Notes under the pieces: generated by a model | The model's input: the letters and a program-made list of their open reading frames with translations, nothing else | Told to the model about the DNA's origin: nothing | Database searches by the model: none | Assembly: GCF_012932965.1 (NCBI RefSeq) | Contig: NZ_JABBXH010000003.1 | Location: 434,001-498,000 of the forward strand | Direction of reading: 5' to 3' | DNA: 64,000 nucleotides | From: Thalassotalea algicola | GTDB lineage: Bacteria > Pseudomonadota > Gammaproteobacteria > Enterobacterales > Alteromonadaceae | Made by a program: the position numbers and the translations under genes | Part shown: piece by piece, positions 31,468-39,789 of the stretch | Numbering within the stretch: position 1 is the stretch's first letter | How the letters are laid out: the number at the start of each line of letters is the position of its first letter

Positions 31468-32310
31468 ATGGGATTGATAAGCTTACTTATCTCACTTGCC
31501 GCTGAGAAAAAATTGTCATCACCTTTTTGGCAATTTAATTACGCGTTCTCACATTATATGCAATTTGCTAAGCATCAAGACTTCCACAATAAAATTAAAG
31601 GCACGCTTTACCCTATATTATTGTTAGCGGTGCCTGTAACGATTACATTAATTGTTCTGCATTTAATTCAAGACAGTGTTTTAGATCTTATCGTCTCTAC
31701 TGGATTATTAATCATCTGTTTTGGTTGTGTAAAAACGCGAGATACTTACAAGTGCTATCTTAAAGCGGCTTATCAAGGTGAAAATACAACTTGTGATTTG
31801 CATTACCAACAATTATTAACCGACAAAAACCTGCCAGATTATGGCTTTGGACAAACGTTAATTTGGTTGAATTACCGCTATTATATAGCCGTCATGATGT
31901 ACTTCGTTGTATTTGGCGCTGCTGGGGCCGTATTTTATCGCTTACTATGTAGCCTCGATGAGCAGCAAAAAATTATTAAACAGGAAGAGCCTGATAGCCC
32001 TGCAATTACACCTGTATATGGACAAATTCTTTATTGGGCAGATTGGTTACCTGTTCGAATTGCTTCGTTTGGGTTTATGGTCGTCGGCCATTTCTCTAAG
32101 GCACTACCTGTTTGGCTGGAAAATATATTTGAATTTCATAAAAAGCCTCAATGCGTATTAATTGATGTCGCTCAAAAATCAGAAGATATTATGGTTGATA
32201 AAGACGACTGTACAGCAGAGCCTTGTTTATTAGTAAGACTTGCAAAGCGCAACGTGTTGCTATTTTTAGCGACCGTGGCAATGTTAACTCTGTCTGGTAT
32301 TTTGCTATAA
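31468..32310 (+). CDS. ampE: AmpE-like inner-membrane protein (cobalamin-biosynthesis-like fold)
   Basis: The 280-residue integral membrane protein begins with LISLLISLAAEK, the start of the AmpE family, has four to five membrane segments and the conserved LIWLNYRYYIAVMMYFV region with YADW-like WADWLPVRIASF. AmpE is co-encoded with AmpD and has been proposed to be a sensory or transport partner, but its activity is unclear. In E. coli the next gene is aroP; here it is directly pdhR. Confidence 0.9.
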   Translation: MGLISLLISLAAEKKLSSPFWQFNYAFSHYMQFAKHQDFHNKIKGTLYPILLLAVPVTITLIVLHLIQDSVLDLIVSTGLLIICFGCVKTRDTYKCYLKAAYQGENTTCDLHYQQLLTDKNLPDYGFGQTLIWLNYRYYIAVMMYFVVFGAAGAVFYRLLCSLDEQQKIIKQEEPDSPAITPVYGQILYWADWLPVRIASFGFMVVGHFSKALPVWLENIFEFHKKPQCVLIDVAQKSEDIMVDKDDCTAEPCLLVRLAKRNVLLFLATVAMLTLSGILL

Positions 32311-32358
32311 CCTAAACATCCACAATCTGTTCAGACCAGTAAGTAAAAAGACTTCTTA

Positions 32359-32388
32359 GGCCAGTATTATTGCGGTACTGGCCTTTTT
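32359..32388 (+). terminator. Rho-independent terminator after ampE
   Basis: GGCCAGTA (32359-32366) pairs with TACTGGCC (32376-32383), followed by five T. Confidence 0.9.
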
Positions 32389-32445
32389 AATGTCACTGGA
32401 AAAATCCTAACTATCAACTAAATTAATTTACACATAGCACAATCT

Positions 32446-32487
32446 TTGTTAAGTTAATGCGCAGAAAACACAATGGTAAGACCAATT
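32446..32487 (+). promoter_or_regulatory. PdhR operator overlapping the pdhR promoter
   Basis: AATGGTAAGACCAATT at 32472-32487 contains TGGT-N3-ACCA, the PdhR consensus known from E. coli, with the same spacer AAG/GAC pattern as the pdh operator. A promoter-like pair TTGTTA (32446-32451) and CACAAT (32469-32474), 17 bases apart, overlaps its left edge. This predicts pyruvate-relieved autorepression of pdhR-aceEF. Confidence 0.8.
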
Positions 32488-32568
32488 TACCAAAAAGTTA
32501 CAAGAGTCTATTTAAAGCTCAATAATGAACTTTAAACTGTAAAAATATAGAAGGTAACTCACCAATAC

Positions 32569-33336
32569 ATGGTTGCAATAAAGAGCGTTAGAGCGAAACA
32601 GCCCAAATTATCCGATGTGATTTTGTCTCAACTGGAGCAAATGATCGTTGAAGGGAGTTTAGTGCCTGGCCAAAAATTGCCTCCTGAACGTGAGCTAGCT
32701 ACACAGTTTGAAGTTTCACGCCCTTCATTAAGAGAAGCGATTCAGAAGTTAGAAGCAAAAGGCCTTGTTACTCGTAAGCAAGGTGGCGGTACGTTTGTCA
32801 CGGAAAACTTACTGAGTGGTCTTTCAGATCCTCTATTCGACCTGATGTCGAATAATCATGAATCGCAATTTGACTTATTAGAGTTTCGTTATGGCATGGA
32901 AGGGATGTCTGCATATTACGCAGCAATGCGAGGAACGGAAGCGGATTTTGAGCAGATTAAACTTAAGCATGAAAATATCGGCAATGTACAAATAGAAAAT
33001 AATTACCGCGCTGAAGCTGAAGCGGTATTTGAGTTCTATATCGCAATTTGCGGAGCATCTCACAATGCCATCATGTTGCACTTAGCACGCAGTATGTCGA
33101 GTTTAATTATCGACAACATTGAACAAAACTTAACAGTATTAGCACAGCGACCTGATATCTTTTCAAAGATCTCTGAATATCGCACGCAGCTAATGAATGC
33201 GATTGTCAGCGGGCAGCCTCAAAAAGCTTGGGGAGCAAGCCATCGACACTTAGCATTAATTGAAGAAGTCCTATTGAATTTAACTGATGAACGCAGCCGT
33301 ATGGAACGTTCTATGCGCCGCATGCAACGGTACTAA
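32569..33336 (+). CDS. pdhR: Pyruvate dehydrogenase complex repressor PdhR
   Basis: PdhR is a GntR/FadR-family repressor that releases DNA on binding pyruvate. The 255-residue protein has a winged helix at about residues 12-78 (KLPPERELATQFEVSRPSLREAIQKLEAKGLV) and an FCD effector domain after it with RYGMEGMSAYYAA and the metal-coordinating histidine of the final ASHRHL. Its own operator lies 80 bases upstream and the target aceEF genes follow directly, so control is local and simple. Confidence 0.95.
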   Translation: MVAIKSVRAKQPKLSDVILSQLEQMIVEGSLVPGQKLPPERELATQFEVSRPSLREAIQKLEAKGLVTRKQGGGTFVTENLLSGLSDPLFDLMSNNHESQFDLLEFRYGMEGMSAYYAAMRGTEADFEQIKLKHENIGNVQIENNYRAEAEAVFEFYIAICGASHNAIMLHLARSMSSLIIDNIEQNLTVLAQRPDIFSKISEYRTQLMNAIVSGQPQKAWGASHRHLALIEEVLLNLTDERSRMERSMRRMQRY

Positions 33337-33361
33337 TTGAAAATTTATAAAGAATATAAGC

Positions 33362-33384
33362 AGATAGTTAATTTTTAACTATCT
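33362..33384 (+). repeat. Perfect inverted repeat between pdhR and aceE
   Basis: AGATAGTTAA and TTAACTATCT form a ten-pair stem with a TTT loop. No T-run follows, so it is not a standard terminator. It may set the pdhR to aceE transcript ratio by stabilising RNA ends or be a protein-binding palindrome. Confidence 0.7.
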
Positions 33385-33428
33385 TTAAGAGATTTAAACA
33401 CATAACAATACGGAGACTAAGTAAAATT

Positions 33429-36107
33429 ATGTCTGAGCTCCCAAATCACTTTGATGTAGATTCTGCAGAAACTCAAGAGTGGCTAGAATCGTTAGAAGCA
33501 GTTTTGGATAATGAAGGTCCAGAGCGTGCTCATTTCATCTTAGAAAAATTGATTGAACGTGCCCGTCGCGGTGGTACGCATTTACCATTTGAAGCAACTA
33601 CTGCTTACGTAAACACAATACCACCAGGGCAAGAGCCACATATGCCAGCAGACCAGACGATTGAAGCACGTATTCGTGCCGCAATTCGTTGGAATGCAAT
33701 GGCACTTGTACTTCGTGCTTCTAAGAAAGACTTAGAACTGGGTGGACATATCGGTTCATTCGCCTCTAGTGCTATGTTATATGATGTTGGTTTCAACCAC
33801 TTCTTTAAAGCTGCTGGCCCTGAAAACGGTGGTGACTTTATTTTTGCCCAAGGTCACATCTCTCCAGGTATCTATGGTCGCGCGTTCTTAGAAGGTCGTT
33901 TAACCGAAGAGCAAATGGACAATTTCCGTCAAGAAGTTGATGGCAACGGTTTATCTTCGTACCCTCATCCGCACTTAATGCAAGACTTTTGGCAGTTCCC
34001 AACGGTTTCTATGGGCTTAGGTCCACTTCAAGCTATTTATACTGCTCGTTTCTTAAAATATTTAACTGACCGTGGCATTAAGGATTGTTCCGGCCAACGT
34101 GTTTATGCGTTCTTAGGGGACGGTGAGTGTGACGAGCCAGAATCATTAGGTGCTATTGGTTTAGCTGCTCGTGAAGGTTTAGATAACTTATGTTTTATCA
34201 TTAACTGTAACCTTCAGCGTCTCGATGGCCCAGTGCGTGGTAACGGTAAAATAATCCAAGAACTAGAAGGTACCTTCCGTGGCGCTGGTTGGGAAGTATT
34301 AAAAGTTATCTGGGGTTCATACTGGGATCCACTGATTTCTCGTGATACGTCTGGCAAGCTTTTACAGTTGATGAATGAAACTGTAGACGGTGAATATCAA
34401 AACTGTAAAGCCAAAGGCGGTAAATATACTCGTGAAAATTGGTTTGGAAAATACCCTGAAACAGCGGCAATGGTTGCTAATATGTCAGACGAAGATGTAT
34501 GGCGCTTAAACCGTGGTGGTCATGATCCAGTTAAAGTTTATGCAGCATATGATCGAGCGAAAAATACTAAAGGTCGTCCAACTGTAATCTTAGCTAAAAC
34601 AGTTAAAGGTTTTGGTTTAGGTCAGTCTGGTGAAGCGCAAAACGTTGCTCATAACGTTAAGAAAATGGATATTGAATCGATCAAGCAATACCGCGACCGT
34701 TTCAACATGCCAATTGCTGACGACCAGTTAGAAGAGTTACCTTTCTTCCGTTTTGATGACGACAGTCCAGAAATGCAATACATGCGTGCGCGTCGTGAAT
34801 CACTTGGTGGTTCTTTACCTGCCCGTCGTGAACAATCTCAAGACGAATTAGAAATACCATCAATGAAAGTGTTTGATGCGATTACTAAAGGCTCAGGTGA
34901 TCGTGAAGTATCATCAACAATGACCTTTGTACGTGTACTTAATGCACTTTTAAAAGATAAGAAAATTGGCAAACGAATCGTACCAATTATTCCAGATGAA
35001 GCGCGTACCTTTGGTATGGAAGGTTTATTCCGCCAAGTAGGTATTTATGCACATGAAGGGCAAAAATACGTACCACAAGATGCTGATCAAGTGGCTTACT
35101 ATCGTGAAGATAAGAAAGGCCAAGTATTGCAAGAAGGTATCAACGAACTAGGCGCAATGGCGTCATGGGTAGCTTCAGGTACATCTTATTCAACTTGTAA
35201 TGCGACGACTATTCCATTTTATATCTACTACTCAATGTTCGGGTTCCAACGTGTTGGTGATTTAGCGTGGGCAGCTGGTGATAGCCAAGCGAGAGGATTT
35301 TTACTTGGTGCAACGGCAGGTCGTACAACGCTTAACGGTGAAGGTCTGCAGCATCAAGATGGTCATTCTCATGTTCAGGCTAACCTTATCCCTAACTGTT
35401 TAACGTACGATCCAACTTATGGATACGAAGTGGCGGTTATTGTGCGTGAAGGTTTACGCCGTATGTATGAAGAAAATGAAAATATTTTCTACTACATCAC
35501 ATTGATGAATGAAAATTATCAGCACCCAGCTATGCCAAGTGATAAAGATATCGAAGATCAAATTATCAAAGGTATTTATAAGCTTGAGCGTGTCGAGCCA
35601 AAATCGGCTAAAGCAAATGTGCAATTGATGGGTTCAGGTACAATTTTATTGCAAGTACGTGAAGCCGCTCAAATTTTAGCAAATGATTATGGCGTATCTA
35701 GTGATGTTTACTCAGTAACTTCATTTAATGAATTGGCTCGTGAAGGTCAGGAAGTTATTCGTCAAAACATGCTAAACCCAGAGTTAGAAGCGAAAGTGCC
35801 GTATATCGGTCAAGTTATTACTAAAGAAGCTGGTCCAGCAATTTCGGCTACTGACTACGTGAAGAACTACTCGGATCAAGTACGTGCATTTATTGATACT
35901 GACTTCCGTTGCTTAGGTACTGACGGTTTCGGTCGAAGTGATAGCCGGGCAAACTTACGTCGCCATTTTGAAGTGAATGCCTCATATATCGTTGTTGCAT
36001 CACTTTATGAATTAGCAAACCGCGGTGAAGTGGACAAGAGTGTTGTAGCAGAAGCAATTAAGCGCTTTGATATTGATACTGACAAACTTAACCCGCTTTA
36101 CGCGTAA
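33429..36107 (+). CDS. aceE: Pyruvate dehydrogenase E1 component AceE
   Basis: AceE decarboxylates pyruvate with thiamine diphosphate and passes the acetyl group to lipoyl-E2. The 892-residue protein is the homodimeric gammaproteobacterial type (887 in E. coli). Visible marks are [30 protein letters not shown], the thiamine motif [10 protein letters not shown] to NCNLQ, and the [10 protein letters not shown] stretch of the transketolase-like second half. CGGAG precedes the start by about 15 bases. aceF follows after 23 bases. Confidence 0.98.
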   Translation: MSELPNHFDVDSAETQEWLESLEAVLDNEGPERAHFILEKLIERARRGGTHLPFEATTAYVNTIPPGQEPHMPADQTIEARIRAAIRWNAMALVLRASKKDLELGGHIGSFASSAMLYDVGFNHFFKAAGPENGGDFIFAQGHISPGIYGRAFLEGRLTEEQMDNFRQEVDGNGLSSYPHPHLMQDFWQFPTVSMGLGPLQAIYTARFLKYLTDRGIKDCSGQRVYAFLGDGECDEPESLGAIGLAAREGLDNLCFIINCNLQRLDGPVRGNGKIIQELEGTFRGAGWEVLKVIWGSYWDPLISRDTSGKLLQLMNETVDGEYQNCKAKGGKYTRENWFGKYPETAAMVANMSDEDVWRLNRGGHDPVKVYAAYDRAKNTKGRPTVILAKTVKGFGLGQSGEAQNVAHNVKKMDIESIKQYRDRFNMPIADDQLEELPFFRFDDDSPEMQYMRARRESLGGSLPARREQSQDELEIPSMKVFDAITKGSGDREVSSTMTFVRVLNALLKDKKIGKRIVPIIPDEARTFGMEGLFRQVGIYAHEGQKYVPQDADQVAYYREDKKGQVLQEGINELGAMASWVASGTSYSTCNATTIPFYIYYSMFGFQRVGDLAWAAGDSQARGFLLGATAGRTTLNGEGLQHQDGHSHVQANLIPNCLTYDPTYGYEVAVIVREGLRRMYEENENIFYYITLMNENYQHPAMPSDKDIEDQIIKGIYKLERVEPKSAKANVQLMGSGTILLQVREAAQILANDYGVSSDVYSVTSFNELAREGQEVIRQNMLNPELEAKVPYIGQVITKEAGPAISATDYVKNYSDQVRAFIDTDFRCLGTDGFGRSDSRANLRRHFEVNASYIVVASLYELANRGEVDKSVVAEAIKRFDIDTDKLNPLYA

Positions 36108-36130
36108 TTTGGGATTTAGGAGAATTTAAT

Positions 36131-37795
36131 ATGTCTGATATTCAACAAATTCTAGTCCCAGATGTTGGTGGTGATGAAGTTGAAGTGATTGAAATTTGTT
36201 TCTCAGTGGGTGACACGTTAGAAGCAGATGAAGGAATCGTTACCGTTGAAACTGATAAAGCGTCAATGGATATTCCAGCACCAATGGCAGGTGAATTAGT
36301 ATCACTTGATGTTAACGTTGGTGACAAAATTAAAGAAGGCGATGTGATTGGTACCCTTCGACAAGCTCAGGGTGAAACTACAGATTCAGCTGCAGCACCG
36401 GAAGAAGCGCCAAAAGCAGAAACTCCACCATCAGTAGAGATATCTGCTCCAGTTGAAACACCGGCGTCAGCTCCTGCTGCAGGCGGTAGTGAAGTGGTTG
36501 ATGTTATCGTGCCTGATATTGGTGATGATGGCCAAGTAGATGTCATCGATGTGCTAGTTTCTGTCGGTGATGAAATCGCCGAAGAAGATGGGCTAATCAC
36601 CTTAGAAACTGATAAAGCGACCATGGACGTACCTTCGTCACATGCCGGTATTGTTAAAGAAGTACTCGTAGCTGTCGGTGATAAAGTTGGCCAAGGCTCG
36701 TTAGTTATCAAGCTAGAAACCAATAGTGGTGCACCAGCGGCAATTGAGCAACCTGCAGCGCCAGTTGCAGCTCCTGCACCTGAAGCGCCAGTTGCAAGCC
36801 AAGTGCCTGTAGCAAAAGCAGCGCCTGTTCCGCATCATCCGCATGCTGGAGATTTCAAGGCGGTAGGTAAAGTTTATTCATCACCATCTATTCGACGTTT
36901 AGCACGTGAATTTGGTGTAGATTTAACCTTGGTTAAAGGTTCGGGTCGTAAGGGTCGTGTACTAAAAGAAGATGTTCAGTCTTACGTTAAATATGAATTG
37001 TCTCGCCCTAAAGCAAATGCAGGCAGCTCTGTTGCATCTGGCGAAGGTGGCTTACAAGTCGTAGCGGGTAAATCTATCGATTTCTCAAAATTTGGTGAAA
37101 TTGAAACTAAAGAACTTACACGTATTCAGAAAATATCTGGTCCATTCTTACATAGAAGCTGGGTGACTATTCCTCATGTTACTCAATTTGATGAAGCAGA
37201 TATCACTGACTTAGAAGCGTTCAGAAAAGAGCAAAATGTTATCGCTGAAAAACAAAAGCTTGGTTTTAAAATCACGCCACTTGTTTTCATTATGAAAGCT
37301 GTTGCAGATGCACTTCGAACCTATCCAGTGTTTAACTCTAGTTTAAGCGAAGATGGCGAAAGCTTAATACTGAAGAAATATATCCACGTAGGTGTAGCTG
37401 TTGATACGCCAAATGGTTTAGTCGTTCCAGTGGTGAGAGATGTCGATAAGAAAGGCATTTATGAACTGTCAAAAGAGCTATTGGAAATCAGCAAGAAGGC
37501 AAGAGACGGCAAGTTAAAAGCGACTGATATGCAGGGTGGTTGTTTTACCATATCGAGTTTAGGTGGTATTGGTGGTACGGCATTTACGCCTATCGTTAAT
37601 TCGCCTGAAGTAGGCATTTTAGGTGTATCAAAATCAGAAATGAAGCCGAAATGGAACGGTAAAGACTTTGAGCCTCGCTTAATGTTGCCATTATCGATGT
37701 CGTACGATCATCGTGTAATTGATGGTGCATTGGCTGCACGCTTTACCGTGCATTTAGCACAAGTGTTATCAGACTTACGTAAACTAATTCTGTAG
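36131..37795 (+). CDS. aceF: Pyruvate dehydrogenase E2 component AceF (two lipoyl domains)
   Basis: AceF is the dihydrolipoamide acetyltransferase core of the complex. The 554-residue protein has two lipoyl domains with lipoyl lysines K43 (ETDKASMD) and K162 (ETDKATMD), each followed by an Ala/Pro-rich linker, then a peripheral subunit-binding domain (about 255-290, [15 protein letters not shown]) and the catalytic domain with DHRVIDG (H527, D531). E. coli has three lipoyl domains. The first linker starts with RQAQGE (residues 77-82), encoded by a REP-like sequence. An RBS AGGAG lies before the start. Confidence 0.97.
   Translation: MSDIQQILVPDVGGDEVEVIEICFSVGDTLEADEGIVTVETDKASMDIPAPMAGELVSLDVNVGDKIKEGDVIGTLRQAQGETTDSAAAPEEAPKAETPPSVEISAPVETPASAPAAGGSEVVDVIVPDIGDDGQVDVIDVLVSVGDEIAEEDGLITLETDKATMDVPSSHAGIVKEVLVAVGDKVGQGSLVIKLETNSGAPAAIEQPAAPVAAPAPEAPVASQVPVAKAAPVPHHPHAGDFKAVGKVYSSPSIRRLAREFGVDLTLVKGSGRKGRVLKEDVQSYVKYELSRPKANAGSSVASGEGGLQVVAGKSIDFSKFGEIETKELTRIQKISGPFLHRSWVTIPHVTQFDEADITDLEAFRKEQNVIAEKQKLGFKITPLVFIMKAVADALRTYPVFNSSLSEDGESLILKKYIHVGVAVDTPNGLVVPVVRDVDKKGIYELSKELLEISKKARDGKLKATDMQGGCFTISSLGGIGGTAFTPIVNSPEVGILGVSKSEMKPKWNGKDFEPRLMLPLSMSYDHRVIDGALAARFTVHLAQVLSDLRKLIL
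36354..36375 (+). repeat. REP-like short sequence inside the aceF linker
   Basis: CCCTTCGACAAGCTCAGGG followed by TGA is a sequence I recognise as the core of a short interspersed repeat seen in many bacterial genomes, with ACCCT/AGGGT ends in inverted orientation. Here it is read in frame as LRQAQGE. Only this copy was noticed in the window. Confidence 0.55.
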
Positions 37796-37812
37796 TTAAA
37801 CACTAAAAAGAC

Positions 37813-37857
37813 GTCGGCAACTTAAAAGCCCACTTAAAAGTTTTTAAATTTGCCGAC
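37813..37857 (+). repeat. Hairpin with direct repeats between aceF and lpd
   Basis: GTCGGCAA (37813-37820) pairs with TTGCCGAC (37850-37857). The loop contains ACTTAAAAG twice (37820-37828 and 37832-37840). There is no T-run, so it is more likely an RNA structure between genes than a strong terminator. Confidence 0.6.
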
Positions 37858-37885
37858 AATATCTTCTACAAAAGATAGCGATTTA

Positions 37886-37909
37886 CTTGAAGTTTAAGTA
37901 AACTTCGAG
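37886..37909 (+). promoter_or_regulatory. Palindrome upstream of lpd, possible operator
   Basis: GAAGTTTA-AG-TAAACTTC is a perfect eight-base inverted repeat at 37889-37906, extending to eleven pairs with one G-T wobble. It lies 80 bases before lpd and could be a binding site for a dimeric regulator controlling a separate lpd promoter. The regulator is unknown. Confidence 0.4.
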
Positions 37910-37988
37910 CCAGAAAAAATAGAATCAACTTTGCTAGCTTAGCATTAGGTTAAATTAGCAAAATTACACACGTTAATTTGAGGTTAGC

Positions 37989-39419
37989 ATGAGCAACGAA
38001 ATTAAGACTCAGGTAGTAGTTTTAGGGGCAGGCCCAGGTGGTTATTCAGCAGCATTCCGTGCTGCAGATCTTGGTCTAGATGTAGTATTGGTAGAAAGCC
38101 GTGAAACACTAGGCGGCGTATGTTTAAACGTAGGCTGTATTCCTTCTAAAGCATTACTTCACGTTGCTAAAGTGATTGATGATGCGGCTGAAATGGCATC
38201 TCACGGTGTTACTTTCGGTAAGCCTGAAATTGATTTGGATAAAATCCGTAGCTGGAAAGAAAGCGTAATTGGTCAGTTAACTGGTGGTTTAGGCGGTATG
38301 TCTAAAGCTCGTAAAGTAAAAACGGTAACTGGCTATGGTAAATTTACTTCTGATAAATCTATCGAAGTTGAAGGTGCAGATGGCAAAACTACCATTACTT
38401 TTGATAATGCTATCATTGCTGCAGGTTCATCAGTAATTGATTTACCATTTATTCCAAATGATGATCCTCGCGTTATAGATTCAACTGGCGCATTAGAACT
38501 TAAAGATGTACCAGAAGAAATGTTAGTACTTGGTGGCGGTATCATCGGCCTAGAAATGGGTACTGTTTATAATGCATTGGGTTCAAATGTTTCTGTAGTT
38601 GAGTTTGCTGACCAATTAGTACCTGCTGCCGATAAAGACATTGTTCAAATTTACACTAAATACAACAAGAAGAAGTTCAACATGATGTTGTCTACTAAAG
38701 TTGTTGCCGTTGATGCAAAAGACGATGGCTTATATGTAACATTTGAAGGTAAGAATGCGCCAGAAGGCCAAGTTCGTTACGACAAAATTTTAGTTGCGGT
38801 TGGCCGTAAACCAAATGGTCACTTAGTTGCAGCTGACAAGGCTGGTGTTAATGTTGATGAGCGTGGCTTTATTAACGTATCTAAAGAGCTACGCACAAAC
38901 GTGCCTCATATTTTCGCTATTGGTGATGTAGTTGGTCAGCCAATGCTTGCTCATAAGGCGGTTCACGAAGCTCACGTTGCTGCAGAAGTTATCTCTGGTA
39001 AGAAACATGAATTTGATCCTCGCTGTATCCCTTCAATTGCTTATACAGATCCTGAAATGGCATGGGTTGGTGTTACTGAGCGTGAAGCAAAAGAGCAAGG
39101 TTTAAACATTGAAGTTGCTAATTTCCCTTGGGCAGCGTCAGGCCGAGCAATCGCATCAGCACGTACTGAAGGTAAAACGAAGATGATCTTCGAAAAAGAA
39201 ACCGGTCGTGTACTAGGTGGTGCTATTGTTGGTATTAATGCTGGTGAAATGCTAGGTGAAATTTGTTTAGCAGTTGAAATGGGCGCGGATGCAGAAGATG
39301 TTGGCTTAACTATTCATGCTCACCCAACGTTGAATGAGTCAATCGGTTTAGCGGCTGAAATTTTTGAAGGCTCAATCACTGATTTACCTAATGCAAAAGC
39401 AGTGAAAAAGAAAAAATAA
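37989..39419 (+). CDS. lpdA: Dihydrolipoyl dehydrogenase (E3)
   Basis: Lpd reoxidises dihydrolipoamide in pyruvate and 2-oxoglutarate dehydrogenases and the glycine cleavage system. The 476-residue flavoprotein has the FAD motif VLGAGPGGYSAA, the redox-active disulfide GGVCLNVGCIPSK, the NAD motif LGGGIIGLEMG, the FAD site FAIGDVVGQPMLAHKA, and the C-terminal HAHPTLNE with the catalytic His-Glu pair. It follows aceF after 193 bases with its own candidate control region, as in E. coli. Confidence 0.98.
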   Translation: MSNEIKTQVVVLGAGPGGYSAAFRAADLGLDVVLVESRETLGGVCLNVGCIPSKALLHVAKVIDDAAEMASHGVTFGKPEIDLDKIRSWKESVIGQLTGGLGGMSKARKVKTVTGYGKFTSDKSIEVEGADGKTTITFDNAIIAAGSSVIDLPFIPNDDPRVIDSTGALELKDVPEEMLVLGGGIIGLEMGTVYNALGSNVSVVEFADQLVPAADKDIVQIYTKYNKKKFNMMLSTKVVAVDAKDDGLYVTFEGKNAPEGQVRYDKILVAVGRKPNGHLVAADKAGVNVDERGFINVSKELRTNVPHIFAIGDVVGQPMLAHKAVHEAHVAAEVISGKKHEFDPRCIPSIAYTDPEMAWVGVTEREAKEQGLNIEVANFPWAASGRAIASARTEGKTKMIFEKETGRVLGGAIVGINAGEMLGEICLAVEMGADAEDVGLTIHAHPTLNESIGLAAEIFEGSITDLPNAKAVKKKK

Positions 39420-39477
39420 TTTCTTACCGTTTAACTGATTAAACTATCGCTAAATCAGCGAAAGCTTAAAAATAATA

Positions 39478-39506
39478 AAAGCCAGCATTTAATGCTGGTT
39501 TTTTTG
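39478..39506 (+). terminator. Rho-independent terminator after lpd
   Basis: CCAGCAT and ATGCTGG at 39482-39498 form the stem, preceded by AAAG and followed by seven T. Confidence 0.88.
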
Positions 39507-39632
39507 TTTCCTAAATTCCTACAACACGCACCATATATATGATTCCAACAAAACTTAGTAACTTAATATTCACCTGAACGCAAAGGCAAAATGCATTACT
39601 TCGGATGATGAGATTCGAGAATTTTGATTATT

Positions 39633-39661
39633 TTATAAGTTACCTTTACAAAAGTTATACA
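39633..39661 (+). promoter_or_regulatory. Candidate promoter of the TonB receptor gene
   Basis: Within the 370-base gap 39420-39789, TTATAA (39633-39638) and TATACA (39656-39661) are 17 bases apart, giving a leader of about 120 bases. No clear Fur box was seen. The rest of the gap holds only the lpd terminator. Confidence 0.3.
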
Positions 39662-39789
39662 ATCTAATGTATTTGTGTTAAAACTATGTTAACGGGATGT
39701 TTAAATTGTTATCAAATGTTGCACAGGATTGGCGACGTTAAATTTGAATAGCAAAAAATACTTATAAAAAATTAGTTCAGGGAAATTCT

